Shown: positions 10,657 through 20,128, numbered from the stretch's first letter. The stretch is 64,000 nucleotides of DNA from Minicystis rosea (GCA_001931535.1 CP016211.1:2198501-2262500); one strand, 5' to 3'. The notes: generated from the sequence alone by a model not told the origin. Program-made: numbers and translations.

Positions 10657-11994
10657 ATGAACGATCTCGACATCGACAGCCTGCTCCCGAAGGGGACGGT
10701 GCTCTCGGGCAAATACGAGGTCGCGCGCGTCCTCGGGCGCGGCGGCATGGGCGTCGTCGTCGAGGCGCGGCACCTCAAGATGAAGCGCGACGTCGCGCTC
10801 AAGATCCTCCTGCCGGCGCTGCGATCCCAGCACGACGTGGTGGCGCGCTTCGAGCGCGAGGCGCGGGCCGCGGCGCAGCTCCAGGACAAGCACGTCGCGC
10901 GCGTGCTCGACGTCGACACGCTCCCCGACGGCAGCCCCTTCATGGTCATGGAGCTGCTCCGCGGCCGCGACCTCGGCGAGCACCTCGCGGAGCGCGGGAA
11001 GCTGCCGTACCGCGAGGCCGTGGGCTACCTCCTGGAGGCGTGCACCGGCATGGTGGAGGCGCACCGCGCCGGGATCGTGCATCGCGATCTCAAGCCCAAC
11101 AATTTGTTCCTCGACCAGCAGGGCGATCGGGTGGTGCTCAAGATCCTCGACTTCGGGATCTCGAAGATCACCGACGAGACCAATGCGTCGATGACGGCGA
11201 CGACGACCGTCTTCGGCACGCCGCTCTACATGTCGCCCGAGCAGGTGCGCTCGACCAAGAACGTCGACGCGCGCGCCGACATCTGGTCGCTCGGCATCGT
11301 CATCTACGAGCTGCTCGCGGGCGAGCCGCCGTTCAGCGGGCCGAGCGCGCCGGCCATCATCGCGGCGATCATCGCCGATCGCTGCGTGCCCATCGGTGAC
11401 GTGCGGCCCGATCTGCCGCCCGGGCTCGCCGCCGCGGTGATGCGCGCGCTCGAGAAATCGCCCGACGCGCGCTACCCCGACGTGCAGAGCTTCGCGGCGG
11501 CCCTCGCGCCGTTCGGGCCCGATGGACGCGCGCCCGCGGCGCTGCCCCTGTCGCCGTCGCCTTCACCGATGGGCCCGGCCGATGCCGCGACGAACATGCC
11601 CGTCGGCGCGGCCACGCAGCTCCCTTCGAATGGACGCGGTCTCCTCGGGATCGCGGTGGGGATGGGCGTCGCGTTGGGCCTCGGCGGCCTCGTGCTGATG
11701 GCGGTGATCACGCGCGAGCGCCCGGTCTCCACGCCCGCCGATCGCGAGGCCGTGAAGACGACGACCGCGATCGCGCCGCCGGTGGTCGCGCCGATCGAGA
11801 CGGCCGCGCCGGTGGTGTCCGCGAGCGCGACGGTCGCGCCTTCGGTGACCGCGTCGCCCACGGTGGCCCCGACGTCGAAGACCGTGGCGCCCGTGGTGAA
11901 GAGCGCCGCGCCGCCGCCCGATAAGCCCACGGCCAAGCCCGTGACGCCGGTCGCTCCCAAGCCTCCACAGTCCGACGATCCCAAGTACCTCTGA
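10657..11994 (+). CDS. Membrane Ser/Thr protein kinase
   Basis: 445 aa. Glycine loop LGRGGMGVV, Lys49 in VALKIL, catalytic loop HRDLKPNN (Asp144), DFG (Asp165) and SPEQ in place of APE give a complete Hanks-type kinase domain (about 19-290). A transmembrane helix lies at about 329-350 and is followed by a 95-residue Val/Ala/Pro/Thr-rich periplasmic tail with no sensor fold visible. The next gene, a TPR/PEGA-like exported protein, starts 13 bp after the stop, so the two form an operon; the partner may be part of the sensed or controlled envelope structure (inference). Confidence 0.93.
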   Translation: MNDLDIDSLLPKGTVLSGKYEVARVLGRGGMGVVVEARHLKMKRDVALKILLPALRSQHDVVARFEREARAAAQLQDKHVARVLDVDTLPDGSPFMVMELLRGRDLGEHLAERGKLPYREAVGYLLEACTGMVEAHRAGIVHRDLKPNNLFLDQQGDRVVLKILDFGISKITDETNASMTATTTVFGTPLYMSPEQVRSTKNVDARADIWSLGIVIYELLAGEPPFSGPSAPAIIAAIIADRCVPIGDVRPDLPPGLAAAVMRALEKSPDARYPDVQSFAAALAPFGPDGRAPAALPLSPSPSPMGPADAATNMPVGAATQLPSNGRGLLGIAVGMGVALGLGGLVLMAVITRERPVSTPADREAVKTTTAIAPPVVAPIETAAPVVSASATVAPSVTASPTVAPTSKTVAPVVKSAAPPPDKPTAKPVTPVAPKPPQSDDPKYL

Positions 11995-12007
11995 TGGAGT
12001 CAGCGAC

Positions 12008-13033
12008 GTGACCTCCCGACTGCGCTTCCGCTCGCTCGTCCCCGCTGCTCTCGTCACCACGCTCGTGGTCGGGCCCGCGCTCGCCGACGACCCGCCGAAG
12101 GCGCCCGCGCCGCCGTCGACCGCGCCGCTCGCGACCGATCCCGCGCAGGCGGAGGACGCGTCGGCCGCGCTCGCGCGCGCCAAAGAGATCAAGAAGGCCG
12201 CCGATCGCTCGATGGATGCGCTCCGCTTCGCCGACGCGTACGCGGCCTACGCAGATGTCTTCGCCATCACGCGCGATCCCGCGCTGCTCTACAACATGGG
12301 GCGCGCGCTCCAAGCGTTGAACCGGCACCCCGAGGCGCTGACCAAGCTGGAAGCCTTTCAGGCCGTCGCGCCGCCGGAGCTCAAGGCCCGCGTGCCGCGC
12401 CTCGACGAGCTGATCAAGGATCTGCGCGCCCGCGTCGCCACGCTGCGCGTGAACGCCAACGTGCCCAATGGTCGCGTGCTCGTGCGGAGCACCGTGATGA
12501 GCAAGCTCCCGGTCGGCGAGCCGCTCCGGCTCTCCGCGGGCAAGGCCGAGATCGAGGTCGAGGCGGACGGCTATTTCCCGTTCCGTGCCACCGTGGATTT
12601 GCCCGGCGGCGGTGAGACCACCGTCGACGCCAAGCTCTTCTCCAAGAGCACCACCGGCCTGCTCTCGGTGCGCGCATCCGCGCCGGGATCGCTGGTGTTC
12701 GTCGACGAGCAGCGCGTCGGCCTCGCGCCGGTGGAGCTCAACGTGCAGAGCGGAACCCACCGCATCAAGCTGAAGAACCCCGACTTCCGCGACTACGAGA
12801 CGACCACCGTGATCAACCCCGGAACACGGAAGGACCTCGACGTGAGGCTGCTCCCGCCTTCGGTGCTCACGCGCTGGTGGTTCTGGGGATCGATCGCGCT
12901 CGCCGGCGCGACGGCCGGGGTGATCACCTACGCCGCCACCACCGAGCGCTCGCCGAGCCGCGGCGACATCGCGCCGGGACAGCTCCCCACGCCGGCTGCG
13001 TTCAAGGGCGGCGTGACGGTGCTTCACTTCTAA
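12008..13033 (+). CDS. Exported TPR/PEGA-like protein, partner of the kinase
   Basis: 341 aa from a GTG start 13 bp after the kinase. Signal peptide (LVPAALVTTLVVGPALA), then a TPR segment (FADAYAAYADVFAITRDPALLYNMGRALQALNRHPEALTKLEAF, given in parts: FADAYAAYADVF and NMGRALQALNRHPEAL). Two PEGA-like beta repeats follow (VNANVPNGRVLVRST and VRASAPGSLVFVDEQRVGLAP). A transmembrane helix WFWGSIALAGATAGVITYAA lies near the C-terminus. PEGA domains are thought to bind envelope polymers. The N-terminal signal and the C-terminal helix suggest a periplasmic body anchored in the inner membrane. Confidence 0.82.
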   Translation: MTSRLRFRSLVPAALVTTLVVGPALADDPPKAPAPPSTAPLATDPAQAEDASAALARAKEIKKAADRSMDALRFADAYAAYADVFAITRDPALLYNMGRALQALNRHPEALTKLEAFQAVAPPELKARVPRLDELIKDLRARVATLRVNANVPNGRVLVRSTVMSKLPVGEPLRLSAGKAEIEVEADGYFPFRATVDLPGGGETTVDAKLFSKSTTGLLSVRASAPGSLVFVDEQRVGLAPVELNVQSGTHRIKLKNPDFRDYETTTVINPGTRKDLDVRLLPPSVLTRWWFWGSIALAGATAGVITYAATTERSPSRGDIAPGQLPTPAAFKGGVTVLHF

Positions 13034-13172
13034 AGCATCGAGCGCGCTTGCCGCGCCTCGGGATCCAAAGCAGGCCGGACCTCGCGTGACACGCGGCGAG
13101 CGTCGCGCGTCGGGGCCATCTTGCTGAGCAAAACTTGGCCCCCTGACCGCGGCCCGGGCAAATCCTCGTGTC

Positions 13173-14435
13173 GTGCGGAAGACTCGTCGTGTGATCTCGT
13201 CCCTGGCCTTCGTCGCGCTGGCCTCGACCGCGACGGTGGCTGCTGCCGATCCGCCGAAGCCCGGCGCCGCGCCGCCGGCTCCGGCACACGCCAGCGTCGA
13301 GCCGCCGAAGCCGAGCGCCGCGCCCGAAAACCGCGAGCCGCCGAAGCCGAGCGCGCACGCGCCCGCGCGATCGTCGCGGGCCGTCGACGTGCGCCGCATG
13401 CGCATCACCGACGACGCCGTCTATGCGCACATCGGACCGGGCGGCGCCGAGGTGAAGCTCACGCTCGACCCGCATCTGCAGCGCGCCGCCGAGCGGTTGC
13501 TCGCGCACTCGGGCGCGCACGAGGGCGCCATCGTCGCGTCCGACGTGCGGACGGGGCGCATCCTCGCGTGGGCCTCGCGCGGCGAGCGCGACTACGTCGC
13601 CGAGCCGTTCGCGCCGAGCGCGAGCCTCTTCAAGATCGCCACCGCCGCCGCGCTCCTCGAAGGCGGCCGCGTCACGCCCGCGTCGCGCGAGTGCTACGAG
13701 GGCGGCGAGCACGAGATCCGGCCGGCGGATCTCGATCGTCGCGGCGGCGCCTGCGCCTCGCTCGCGGACGCCATGGGCCACAGCATCAACCTCGTGCTCG
13801 CGCGCCTGGCCAAGAAGAACCTCACGCCCGGCGATCTCCGCCGCGAGGCCGAGATCCTGGGCTTCTCGGGCGAGGTGCCGATCGACGTCCCGGTCGCGCC
13901 CAGCATCGTGCGCATCCCCGACGATCCGTTTGGCATGGCGCGCGCGTCCGCCGGCTTCTGGAACGGGCAGCTCTCTCCCCTCGGCGGGCTCTACGCGATG
14001 CAGACGATCGCCAACGACGGCGAGCGCATCCGCTTCTCGCTCATCGATCACGGCGGCGCCCCGACCCGCGTCTCCGCGGGCCGCGCCGTGAGCCCCGGCA
14101 CCGCACACGCGCTCGGCCGCATGCTCGAGATCACCACGCGTCGCGGCACCGCCTTCAAGGCCTTCCACCGGCCCGACGGCACGCCGTACCTGTCGATCCC
14201 CGTGTCAGCCAAGACCGGCACGCTGATCGGCGGCGCGCGCCCGCGCATGTACTCGTGGCTCGCGGCCTTCGCGCCTTCGACCAAGCCCGAGATCGCGGTG
14301 ACCGTGATGCTCGGCAACGATCTCCGCTGGCACACCAAGGCCAACATCATGGGCCGCGAGCTCCTCGAGGCCTACTTCAAGCCGGCCCACAAGGCAGTCG
14401 CGACGACGAGCGGGAAGGGGAGAAGGCGGCGCTGA
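13173..14435 (+). CDS. Penicillin-binding transpeptidase, minimal form
   Basis: 420 aa from a GTG start. Signal peptide (ISSLAFVALASTATVAAA), then a 50-residue repeated EPPKPSA linker. A transpeptidase domain follows with all three active-site motifs: S151-LF-K154, S203-I-N205 and K346-TG-T349. Such enzymes cross-link peptidoglycan in the periplasm and are beta-lactam targets. Unlike class A or ordinary class B PBPs (over 550 aa) it lacks a glycosyltransferase domain and a dimerisation pedestal, and has a cleavable-looking signal instead of a clear transmembrane anchor. A beta-lactam-sensor or D,D-transpeptidase role are both possible. No beta-lactamase or regulator is adjacent. Confidence 0.85.
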   Translation: MRKTRRVISSLAFVALASTATVAAADPPKPGAAPPAPAHASVEPPKPSAAPENREPPKPSAHAPARSSRAVDVRRMRITDDAVYAHIGPGGAEVKLTLDPHLQRAAERLLAHSGAHEGAIVASDVRTGRILAWASRGERDYVAEPFAPSASLFKIATAAALLEGGRVTPASRECYEGGEHEIRPADLDRRGGACASLADAMGHSINLVLARLAKKNLTPGDLRREAEILGFSGEVPIDVPVAPSIVRIPDDPFGMARASAGFWNGQLSPLGGLYAMQTIANDGERIRFSLIDHGGAPTRVSAGRAVSPGTAHALGRMLEITTRRGTAFKAFHRPDGTPYLSIPVSAKTGTLIGGARPRMYSWLAAFAPSTKPEIAVTVMLGNDLRWHTKANIMGRELLEAYFKPAHKAVATTSGKGRRRR

Positions 14436-14440
14436 GCCGC

Positions 14441-14460
14441 GGGAGAGGCTCGCCTCTCTC
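14441..14460 (+). terminator. Hairpin after the PBP gene
   Basis: Arms GAGAGGC (14443-14449) and GCCTCTC (14452-14458), extended by a G-T and a G-C pair, lie six bases after the stop codon. They are followed by the pyrimidine-rich CTCCTTTC. A terminator is likely, but the U-tract is weak. Confidence 0.5.
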
Positions 14461-14861
14461 CTCCTTTCGCATCGATGCTCCACCGTCGCGCGAGCACCCG
14501 CTCGCATCGGCGTCGTCATGAACGCGCGCGGTGGTTCCCTCCTCGGCGCGCGCTTGCCGTTGAATCGCTCACGTGTTTCGCCACGCGGCCCGCTCCCGTT
14601 GCAGGCCCACCCGCCGCGGCGGTGGCAGCGGCAGCAGCCGCGACCGCGAGGGAGCGGGCTCAGCAGGCGCATCGGGGACGCGTCATGCCGGCGCCGATGC
14701 GCACTTCGCGTTCAACAGACGCGCCCCCTCCGGGCACAGAGGGGCATGACACGCTTCATCCAATCCAGACAGGCAGCTCGTCTTCCGCCGCGCTCGTGTC
14801 CTCGAAGCGCGGAGCGAAGACCGCGACAGCGCTCCGCACGCGCCGGATGCGGAGGTGCGCC

Positions 14862-15089
14862 GTGAGGCTCCGTCACGAGGTCATGCCCCGGGCGCCGCGC
14901 TTCGACGTCGTGCTCGCGGCGATTCCCGCCGATCGGCCGGCCGGCATCGCCGAGATCGCCGCCGCCGCCCAGCGTGAGCCCCAGGATCTCGCGCTCGTCC
15001 TCCGCGCGCTGCACGACCGCGGCGACATCATGAGCAGCCCGGAAGGGTGGCGCCGAGCCTGCTCGATCAGCGGACAGCCCGATCGCTGA
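14862..15089 (+). CDS. Small winged-helix-like protein
   Basis: 75 aa from a GTG with a strong GGAGG six bases upstream. The sequence FDVVLAAIPADRPAGIAEIA then EPQDLALVLRALHDRGDIM reads like a three-helix winged-helix core of the DprA-C/MarR type: helix, turn, recognition helix, wing. It could be a small DNA-binding protein, but no family is certain. The frame is open back to 14475; that upstream part is Arg/Ala-rich without coding character. The stretch 14461-14861 otherwise holds nothing recognisable. Confidence 0.5.
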   Translation: MRLRHEVMPRAPRFDVVLAAIPADRPAGIAEIAAAAQREPQDLALVLRALHDRGDIMSSPEGWRRACSISGQPDR

Positions 15090-15578
15090 ATTCAGCGTGG
15101 ACCTCCTCGCGCGAGGGGGCCGCGGGGGGGCGCGAACCGCCTCTATCCCTCGTACGTTTGCGCGAGCTCTTCTTTCACCGCTCCGAGCACGCGCCGATCG
15201 TCATCTCACTCGACGGCGCGCTCGACGTTCGAGCATCGTGAGCGCCGACGCTACGCGGTTGCCGCATCGTGAATCGTCGCGCCGCGCGTGATACGTGCGA
15301 CGCGAGATGGAGCCGCTTGCACGGCCACGCGACGCGCTCGCCGAAGCCGGCAGCGCCGCTACGCGAGCCGCTCGTCACCCGCGCCGAGCGATCGTCTCCT
15401 CTCCCTCTCTTCTCCCTCTCTCCATCAACACCGCACGGAGCAGACGCACGTCCGCCGAGCCTTCCGGGAGGTGCGTCCGCGCGTTCGCAGTGCTGCGCCC
15501 GAGAAATGAATCGGCGCTCACATGAAAATCTTCGCGTCGGATTCAACGAACCCGACGCGTCCGGGCACTGAGGCACCG
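15090..15578. other. Intergenic region with a 29-nt pyrimidine tract
   Basis: No convincing gene. Positions 15395-15423 are all C or T on the + strand (CTCCCTCTCTTCTCCCTCTC within it), lying about 155 bp before the start of the next gene. An ATG at 15522 is in frame with the next gene but lacks a ribosome binding site. No clear -35/-10 pair was recognised. Confidence 0.6.
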
Positions 15579-17150
15579 ATGGCTTCGCTGGTCGATTCGA
15601 AGCGCTCGACGTCGCGGGCATTCGCCCTCGGGACGGCCGCTGCGCTCACGTTCTTCACTTCCGTCGCGGCCGCGCAAGGCACCGCGGCTGCGCCGCAGCC
15701 GGAGGCGATCGTGGTGGTCGTGCGCTCCGACGCGGACGCCCTCTCCGCGGACGAGGTCCGCGCGGCCATCGCCCGTGAGCTGGGCGTCGCCACGATCTCG
15801 CCGGAGGAGGCCGCGAAGCGTCCCGGCGGCGTGCGCGGCGCGGTCACCGTCACGTGGCGTCCGTCGCGCGGCGAGCTCGCGGTGACCTACGAGGACGCGG
15901 CCCACGGCGTGCTCACGCGTGTCGTCCCCGCGCCCGCGGATCGCGCGGGCGCCGTCGTGTCCGCGTCGATGCTCGCGGGCAACCTCGCCCGCAACGAAGC
16001 CGCGGGCCTCCTGCCCGCGAAGCCGAAGGCGCCGCCGCCGGCCCCCACACCGCCGCCGAAGCCTGCCGTCCCGTCTCGACGGGTGCCGGCGAGCGCCGCG
16101 TTCTTCTATCCGCTCGCGACCAACTTCGGCGATCCGGAGGTCACGACCTATTTCGACTTCAACCTTCTCCATGGCCGCGTCGGGCGCGTCGAGGGCGCGC
16201 AGATCGGCACCGTGAACCTCGTCGGGCAATCGCAGCTCGGCGTGCAGATCGGCGCGCTGACGAGCATCGTCGGAGGTGACGCGGACGGCCTCCAGATCGC
16301 GGGCGGCGCGAACGTGGTCGGCGGACACCTCACGGGGCTCGCGATCGCGCTCGGCGCCGACATCGTGCGCGGCGATCTCAGCGGCATGTCGGCGGCGCTG
16401 GGGCTCGGCCTCGCCGGCGGCGAGGTCCGGGGCGCGCAGATCGCCGGTGTCGCCATCGCCGGCAAGCGCGTGACCGGCGCGCAGATCGGAGGCGTGGCCG
16501 TCGCCGGTGAGCACGTGACCGGCGCACAGATCGGCGGCGTCGCCATCGCCACCGAAGGCGTCGACGGCTTGCAGGTGTCGGGCGTGAACGTGGCGGGCGA
16601 CGTGCGCGGCGTCCAGATCGGCGCCGTGAACATCGCCAAGCGCGTCACGGGGGTCCAGATCGGGCTCGTGAACGTGCTCGACGACGGGGACGCCGTCCCC
16701 CTCGGGCTCGTCAGCGTCAGCCGCACGGGCGGCGTGCACCCCGTCGTCTGGGGGAGCAACACCACGTTCGGCAACATCGGGATCAAGCTCGCGACGCGCT
16801 ATACGTACACCGTGTTCCACGCGTCCGCGCACTACGAGGACCGCACCGCCTTCTACGGCGGCGGGCTCCTCCTCGGCGCGCGCGTCCCGCTGCAAAAGTT
16901 CTTCTTCGACGCCGACGTGGGCGGGACCTACCTCGTGAACGGGCGCACCTGCTGCGTGGGACGCGCGCTCGCGCCCTCGGGGGACACGATCCTCGGCAAG
17001 CTGCGCGTCCTCGCCGGCTACTCGTTCTTCCCGCACCTCGGCCTGTTCGTCGGCGGCGGCATCACCGTGCGCGCGCGGATCCCCGAAGTGCACGACGTGA
17101 TGGTGCCCGTGACCCTCGTCCCGGAGATCCTCGGTGGCATCGAGCTCTGA
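15579..17150 (+). CDS. Exported protein with GxQIG-type surface repeats (LA_2272-like)
   Basis: 523 aa starting MASLVDSKRS, with TGAGG six bases upstream (the in-frame ATG at 15522 has none). Signal peptide FALGTAAALTFFTSVAAA. Residues of about 40-140 form an alpha/beta domain (AIVVVVRSDADALSADEVRAA). After a Pro-rich linker comes a repeat region of about 14-15-residue units: GAQIGTVNLVG, GAQIAGVAIAG, GAQIGGVAVAG, GVQIGAVNIA, GVQIGLVNVL. Repeats of this GxQIG(x)VNxA type are known from LA_2272-type surface proteins. The C-terminal part is beta-rich (FYGGGLLLGARVPLQKFFFD), suggesting an outer-membrane location. The next gene, an ECF sigma factor, overlaps its end by 17 bp. Confidence 0.8.
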   Translation: MASLVDSKRSTSRAFALGTAAALTFFTSVAAAQGTAAAPQPEAIVVVVRSDADALSADEVRAAIARELGVATISPEEAAKRPGGVRGAVTVTWRPSRGELAVTYEDAAHGVLTRVVPAPADRAGAVVSASMLAGNLARNEAAGLLPAKPKAPPPAPTPPPKPAVPSRRVPASAAFFYPLATNFGDPEVTTYFDFNLLHGRVGRVEGAQIGTVNLVGQSQLGVQIGALTSIVGGDADGLQIAGGANVVGGHLTGLAIALGADIVRGDLSGMSAALGLGLAGGEVRGAQIAGVAIAGKRVTGAQIGGVAVAGEHVTGAQIGGVAIATEGVDGLQVSGVNVAGDVRGVQIGAVNIAKRVTGVQIGLVNVLDDGDAVPLGLVSVSRTGGVHPVVWGSNTTFGNIGIKLATRYTYTVFHASAHYEDRTAFYGGGLLLGARVPLQKFFFDADVGGTYLVNGRTCCVGRALAPSGDTILGKLRVLAGYSFFPHLGLFVGGGITVRARIPEVHDVMVPVTLVPEILGGIEL

Positions 17151-17739
17151 CGTGCTGGCCGCGAGGTCGATGACGGGGCTCCTCCGGGCCGACGTCGAGC
17201 GGGAGGACGCGATCCTCGAAGGCCTTGCGCGCGGCGACGAGCGCGCGCTCGGGCGCGTGTACGAGCACCACTACGGGCACGTGCTCACGTTCGCGCGGCG
17301 CCTCGTGGGCGACGCGGCGGCGGCCGAGGATCTCGTGCACGACGTCTTCGTCGCGCTGCCGGCGGCGATCCGGCGCTTCCACGGCGACTGCTCGCTGCGC
17401 ACCTTCCTCCTCTCGATCGCGGTGAACCACGCGCGCCGCCACGTGCGCACGGCGGCGCGGCGGCGCGCGGCGCAGGCCCGGCTGCTCGTGGAGCACAAGC
17501 CCGAGAGCCCGCGGCCCGACGCCGACGTGGAGCGCGAGCAGCTCGCGAGCGCGCTGGCCACCGCGCTCGACGCCCTGCCGCTCGATCAACGCGTGGCCTT
17601 CGTGCTCTGCGAGGTCGAGGAGAAGACGGGCGCGGAGGCCGCGGCGATCGTCGGCGCCAACGAGGCGACGCTCCGCTCGCGCGTCTTCCACGCCAAGCGC
17701 AAGCTGCGCGACATCTTGCAGAGCATGGGGGTGCGATGA
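17134..17739 (+). CDS. ECF-type RNA polymerase sigma factor
   Basis: 201 aa. Sigma region 2 is visible at about 36-95 (YEHHYGHVLTFARRLVGDAA, then AEDLVHDVFVALPAAI) and region 4 at about 148-195 (LDALPLDQRVAFVLCEVEEK, then EATLRSRVFHAKRKLRDIL). The GTG start at 17134 lies inside the preceding gene; GTG 17152 or ATG 17170 are alternatives. The stop overlaps the next gene's start by 4 bp (ATGA), so translation is coupled to a membrane protein in the usual anti-sigma position. Confidence 0.92.
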   Translation: MASSSDVLAARSMTGLLRADVEREDAILEGLARGDERALGRVYEHHYGHVLTFARRLVGDAAAAEDLVHDVFVALPAAIRRFHGDCSLRTFLLSIAVNHARRHVRTAARRRAAQARLLVEHKPESPRPDADVEREQLASALATALDALPLDQRVAFVLCEVEEKTGAEAAAIVGANEATLRSRVFHAKRKLRDILQSMGVR

Positions 17740-18665
17740 ACGACGACGTCCTCGGGCGCGCGACCCGCGCGCTGCGCGACACCACGCAGGAGGTCGACGC
17801 CCCGGGCGAGCGGCGGCGCCTGCACCTCGTGGCGAGCGCCGCGCGCTCGCGCCGGCGCGCGCGGATGCGGCGCCTCGTCGCGCTGCCCATCGCCCTTTCG
17901 ATGATGGTCGCGGGGACGTGGGCCGGCGCCACGGGGCGCCTCTCGCGCCTCGCGGCCTCGCTCTCGTCGACGCTGACCAGCAGCCCGCCGGCAGGCTCGC
18001 AAGCCGACGCGCATGGCCAGGAGCCGTCACGAACGCTCCGCGGGCCGAAGCACGAGCCGGCGCCCCCGGCGATGGAGACCGCGCGCGCGGCGATCCCCGA
18101 GGCGCCCGCAGCGGTGGAGGCTCCGCGTGCGGCCATCACCGAGCCGCCGGCGACTGCGAGCACGGCCATCGCCGAGCCCGCGGCCCAGGCTCCGCGCGTC
18201 GCGATCGCCGAGCCGGCCCAGCCGTCGCGCGCTGCGGCGCCGCGGATCGCCAAGGCACCGGAAGCGGCTCCCACGGTTGCGCGCGCCGTCGAAACGCCGG
18301 CCGCACGCGTATCGCCTGAGCCCGCGAACGCGCAGCCCGTCGCCGTCGCCGGCTCGCCCGTCGATCCGCCCTCCGACGCGCGCGCTCTCGTGCCGGCGGT
18401 GCCGGATCTCGACGCGCTCTACCAGGCGGCGCACCGCGCCCATTTCGGCGGGCAGGCCCCTGCGATCGCGCTCGCCGCATGGGACCGTTACCTCGCCGCG
18501 GCGCCGCGCGGGCCGATGGTGCTGGAGGCGCGCTACAACCGCGCGATTGCGCTCTACCGGCTCGGCCGGAAGGCCGACGCCGCGGCGGCGCTGCGCCCGT
18601 TCGCCGAGGGCGACTACGGCTCCTATCGCCGGGACGAGGCCAAGGCGCTCCTGGAAGCGCGTTGA
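17736..18665 (+). CDS. Membrane protein in anti-sigma position, Ala/Pro-rich with C-terminal TPR-like domain
   Basis: 309 aa, translationally coupled to the sigma factor. The N-terminal 45 residues are basic and presumably cytoplasmic. One transmembrane helix (RLVALPIALSMMVAGTWAGA) is followed by a 150-residue Ala/Pro/Glu-rich periplasmic spacer. The C-terminus has two TPR-like helices (LDALYQAAHRAHFGG, then ARYNRAIALYRLGRKADAAA). Position and topology suggest a regulator of the upstream ECF factor. No zinc-finger or ASD motif is visible, so the anti-sigma function is an inference. Confidence 0.75.
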   Translation: MNDDVLGRATRALRDTTQEVDAPGERRRLHLVASAARSRRRARMRRLVALPIALSMMVAGTWAGATGRLSRLAASLSSTLTSSPPAGSQADAHGQEPSRTLRGPKHEPAPPAMETARAAIPEAPAAVEAPRAAITEPPATASTAIAEPAAQAPRVAIAEPAQPSRAAAPRIAKAPEAAPTVARAVETPAARVSPEPANAQPVAVAGSPVDPPSDARALVPAVPDLDALYQAAHRAHFGGQAPAIALAAWDRYLAAAPRGPMVLEARYNRAIALYRLGRKADAAAALRPFAEGDYGSYRRDEAKALLEAR

Positions 18666-19003
18666 GTCCGGGGAGAGGTGCGAGGGGGCCGAGCGTCGCG
18701 CGGGCAGCGATCGTCCCCGAGCGCACGCAGCGCCGGCGCTCCTCGGTGCACGGGGCGTCGTCCCGAGGCGCACGTCCGGGCGTGAAGGGCCTGCTCCGCA
18801 GGCGCGCTTCCGGGGCTCCGCAGAAAATCAGCGACGTTCATCTCGACGTGTCCAATCTCCTGCCGGCCGCAGCGTAAGCGCCGACGTTCCACGGGTCTCC
18901 ACGGCTGCCCGGCGGCGCGCTGCCCCTCGTCCTGCGCTCACGAGCGTCTGGGCGGAGGTGTGTGCGCCGCGCAAAGCCCCATGCCCAGAGCAGGAGAAGC
19001 TCG
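18666..19003. other. Intergenic region, nothing recognised
   Basis: 338 bp between the sigma operon and the thrombospondin-repeat protein. No gene, RNA or clear hairpin was recognised. AGGAG seven bases before 19004 is the ribosome binding site of the next gene. Confidence 0.6.
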
Positions 19004-20128
19004 ATGCCCAGATCTCGATTCTCGTTCGCCACGACCGTGCTCGCCCTCGTCCTCGCGTCTCCCCTGACCGCCTTCGCCGCTGCCCCGCCCCCGGAGACAG
19101 TGGACAGCGACGGCGACGGCGTGCAGGACGCGGAGGACAACTGCCCCAACGTGCCCAACGAAGCGCAGACCGACATCGACGGCGACGGCGTCGGCGACGC
19201 CTGCGACCTCCTCGTGCAGCCGGCGAGCTTCGTGGGCCAGATGCCGACCGACGTCACCATTCGCGCCGATCACGAGGCCGCGTTGCAGGTGGCGATCATC
19301 ACCAACAACACGCCGAAGCCGCAGGAGATCAAGCTGTCGGCGTCCGCCGGGCGATGGCTGTCGTTGCCTGCGGACGCGCTCGTGGTCGAGCCCAACGAGA
19401 CGCTGCACCTCAAGGTCGGGCTCGACACGCACGGCGTCGCGCCGGACACCACGCTCGAGGGCGCGTTGCACATCGAATCGGCCAAGGGTGCGGCGGAGTC
19501 GAAGATCCAGCTCGGCGTGGCGAAGCTGACGGCGAACCAGTGCACGTTCTTCGTGACCTGGACCTCGTGGATGGCCGGGCTGGTCGACGATTTCGGGGGA
19601 GGCAACTACCTGGAGATGACGGGCACGGTGACGCTGCAAGCGCTGGGCGGCTCCACCGCTTCCTACACCGCCAACAGCAACTACATCTCGACGAGCACGG
19701 AGACGCCGGTCGGGCAGCAGCTCACCTCGAGCGTGGTGACGGAGGGACAGCACATTCAGCTCCCGTGGTGGGTGAACCACACGGACGCCGACGCGTGGCC
19801 GAACCCCGACGACCACGGCTCCGGGAACGGCAACACGGTCGACTTCATCTGCCAGGGCACCGGGTCGCAGGCGTTCGTGAGCACGATCGGCTTTCAGAAC
19901 GACAACAGCACGGTCGTCTACAAGCTCACCGCGTCGTGGCAATCGACGCCTCCCCCGTCGAGCAGCAGCAGCAGCGGCGGCACTGGCGGCGGCGGGAGCT
20001 GCTCGGCCGCCGAGACGGCGCCCAGCGGCGCGCCGGGAGCGTTCCTCGTCGCCGCCGCGGCCCTCGGGCTCGCCGGCGCCGGAGCGCGACGCAAAGGTCG
20101 GCGCGGTGTGCACCTGAAGGCACGGTGA
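19004..20128 (+). CDS. Secreted thrombospondin type 3 repeat protein with MYXO-CTERM-like sorting tail
   Basis: 374 aa. Signal peptide ([17 protein letters not shown]). Two calcium-binding thrombospondin type 3 repeats follow ([20 protein letters not shown] and [12 protein letters not shown]), then a beta-rich middle domain of about 250 residues. The C-terminus has a Ser/Gly linker, a Cys ([10 protein letters not shown]), a hydrophobic helix ([17 protein letters not shown]) and a basic end (RRKGRR). That is the MYXO-CTERM layout, in which the Cys is processed and lipid-anchored during export to the surface. The tail lacks the textbook spacing, so assignment to the family is likely but not certain. 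AGGAG precedes the ATG. Confidence 0.85.
   Translation: MPRSRFSFATTVLALVLASPLTAFAAAPPPETVDSDGDGVQDAEDNCPNVPNEAQTDIDGDGVGDACDLLVQPASFVGQMPTDVTIRADHEAALQVAIITNNTPKPQEIKLSASAGRWLSLPADALVVEPNETLHLKVGLDTHGVAPDTTLEGALHIESAKGAAESKIQLGVAKLTANQCTFFVTWTSWMAGLVDDFGGGNYLEMTGTVTLQALGGSTASYTANSNYISTSTETPVGQQLTSSVVTEGQHIQLPWWVNHTDADAWPNPDDHGSGNGNTVDFICQGTGSQAFVSTIGFQNDNSTVVYKLTASWQSTPPPSSSSSSGGTGGGGSCSAAETAPSGAPGAFLVAAAALGLAGAGARRKGRRGVHLKAR

Noticed and set aside
14475..14861. N-terminal extension of the small winged-helix-like gene
   Set aside because: Composition is Arg/Ala/Pro-rich without structure, and a strong GGAGG supports the GTG at 14862.
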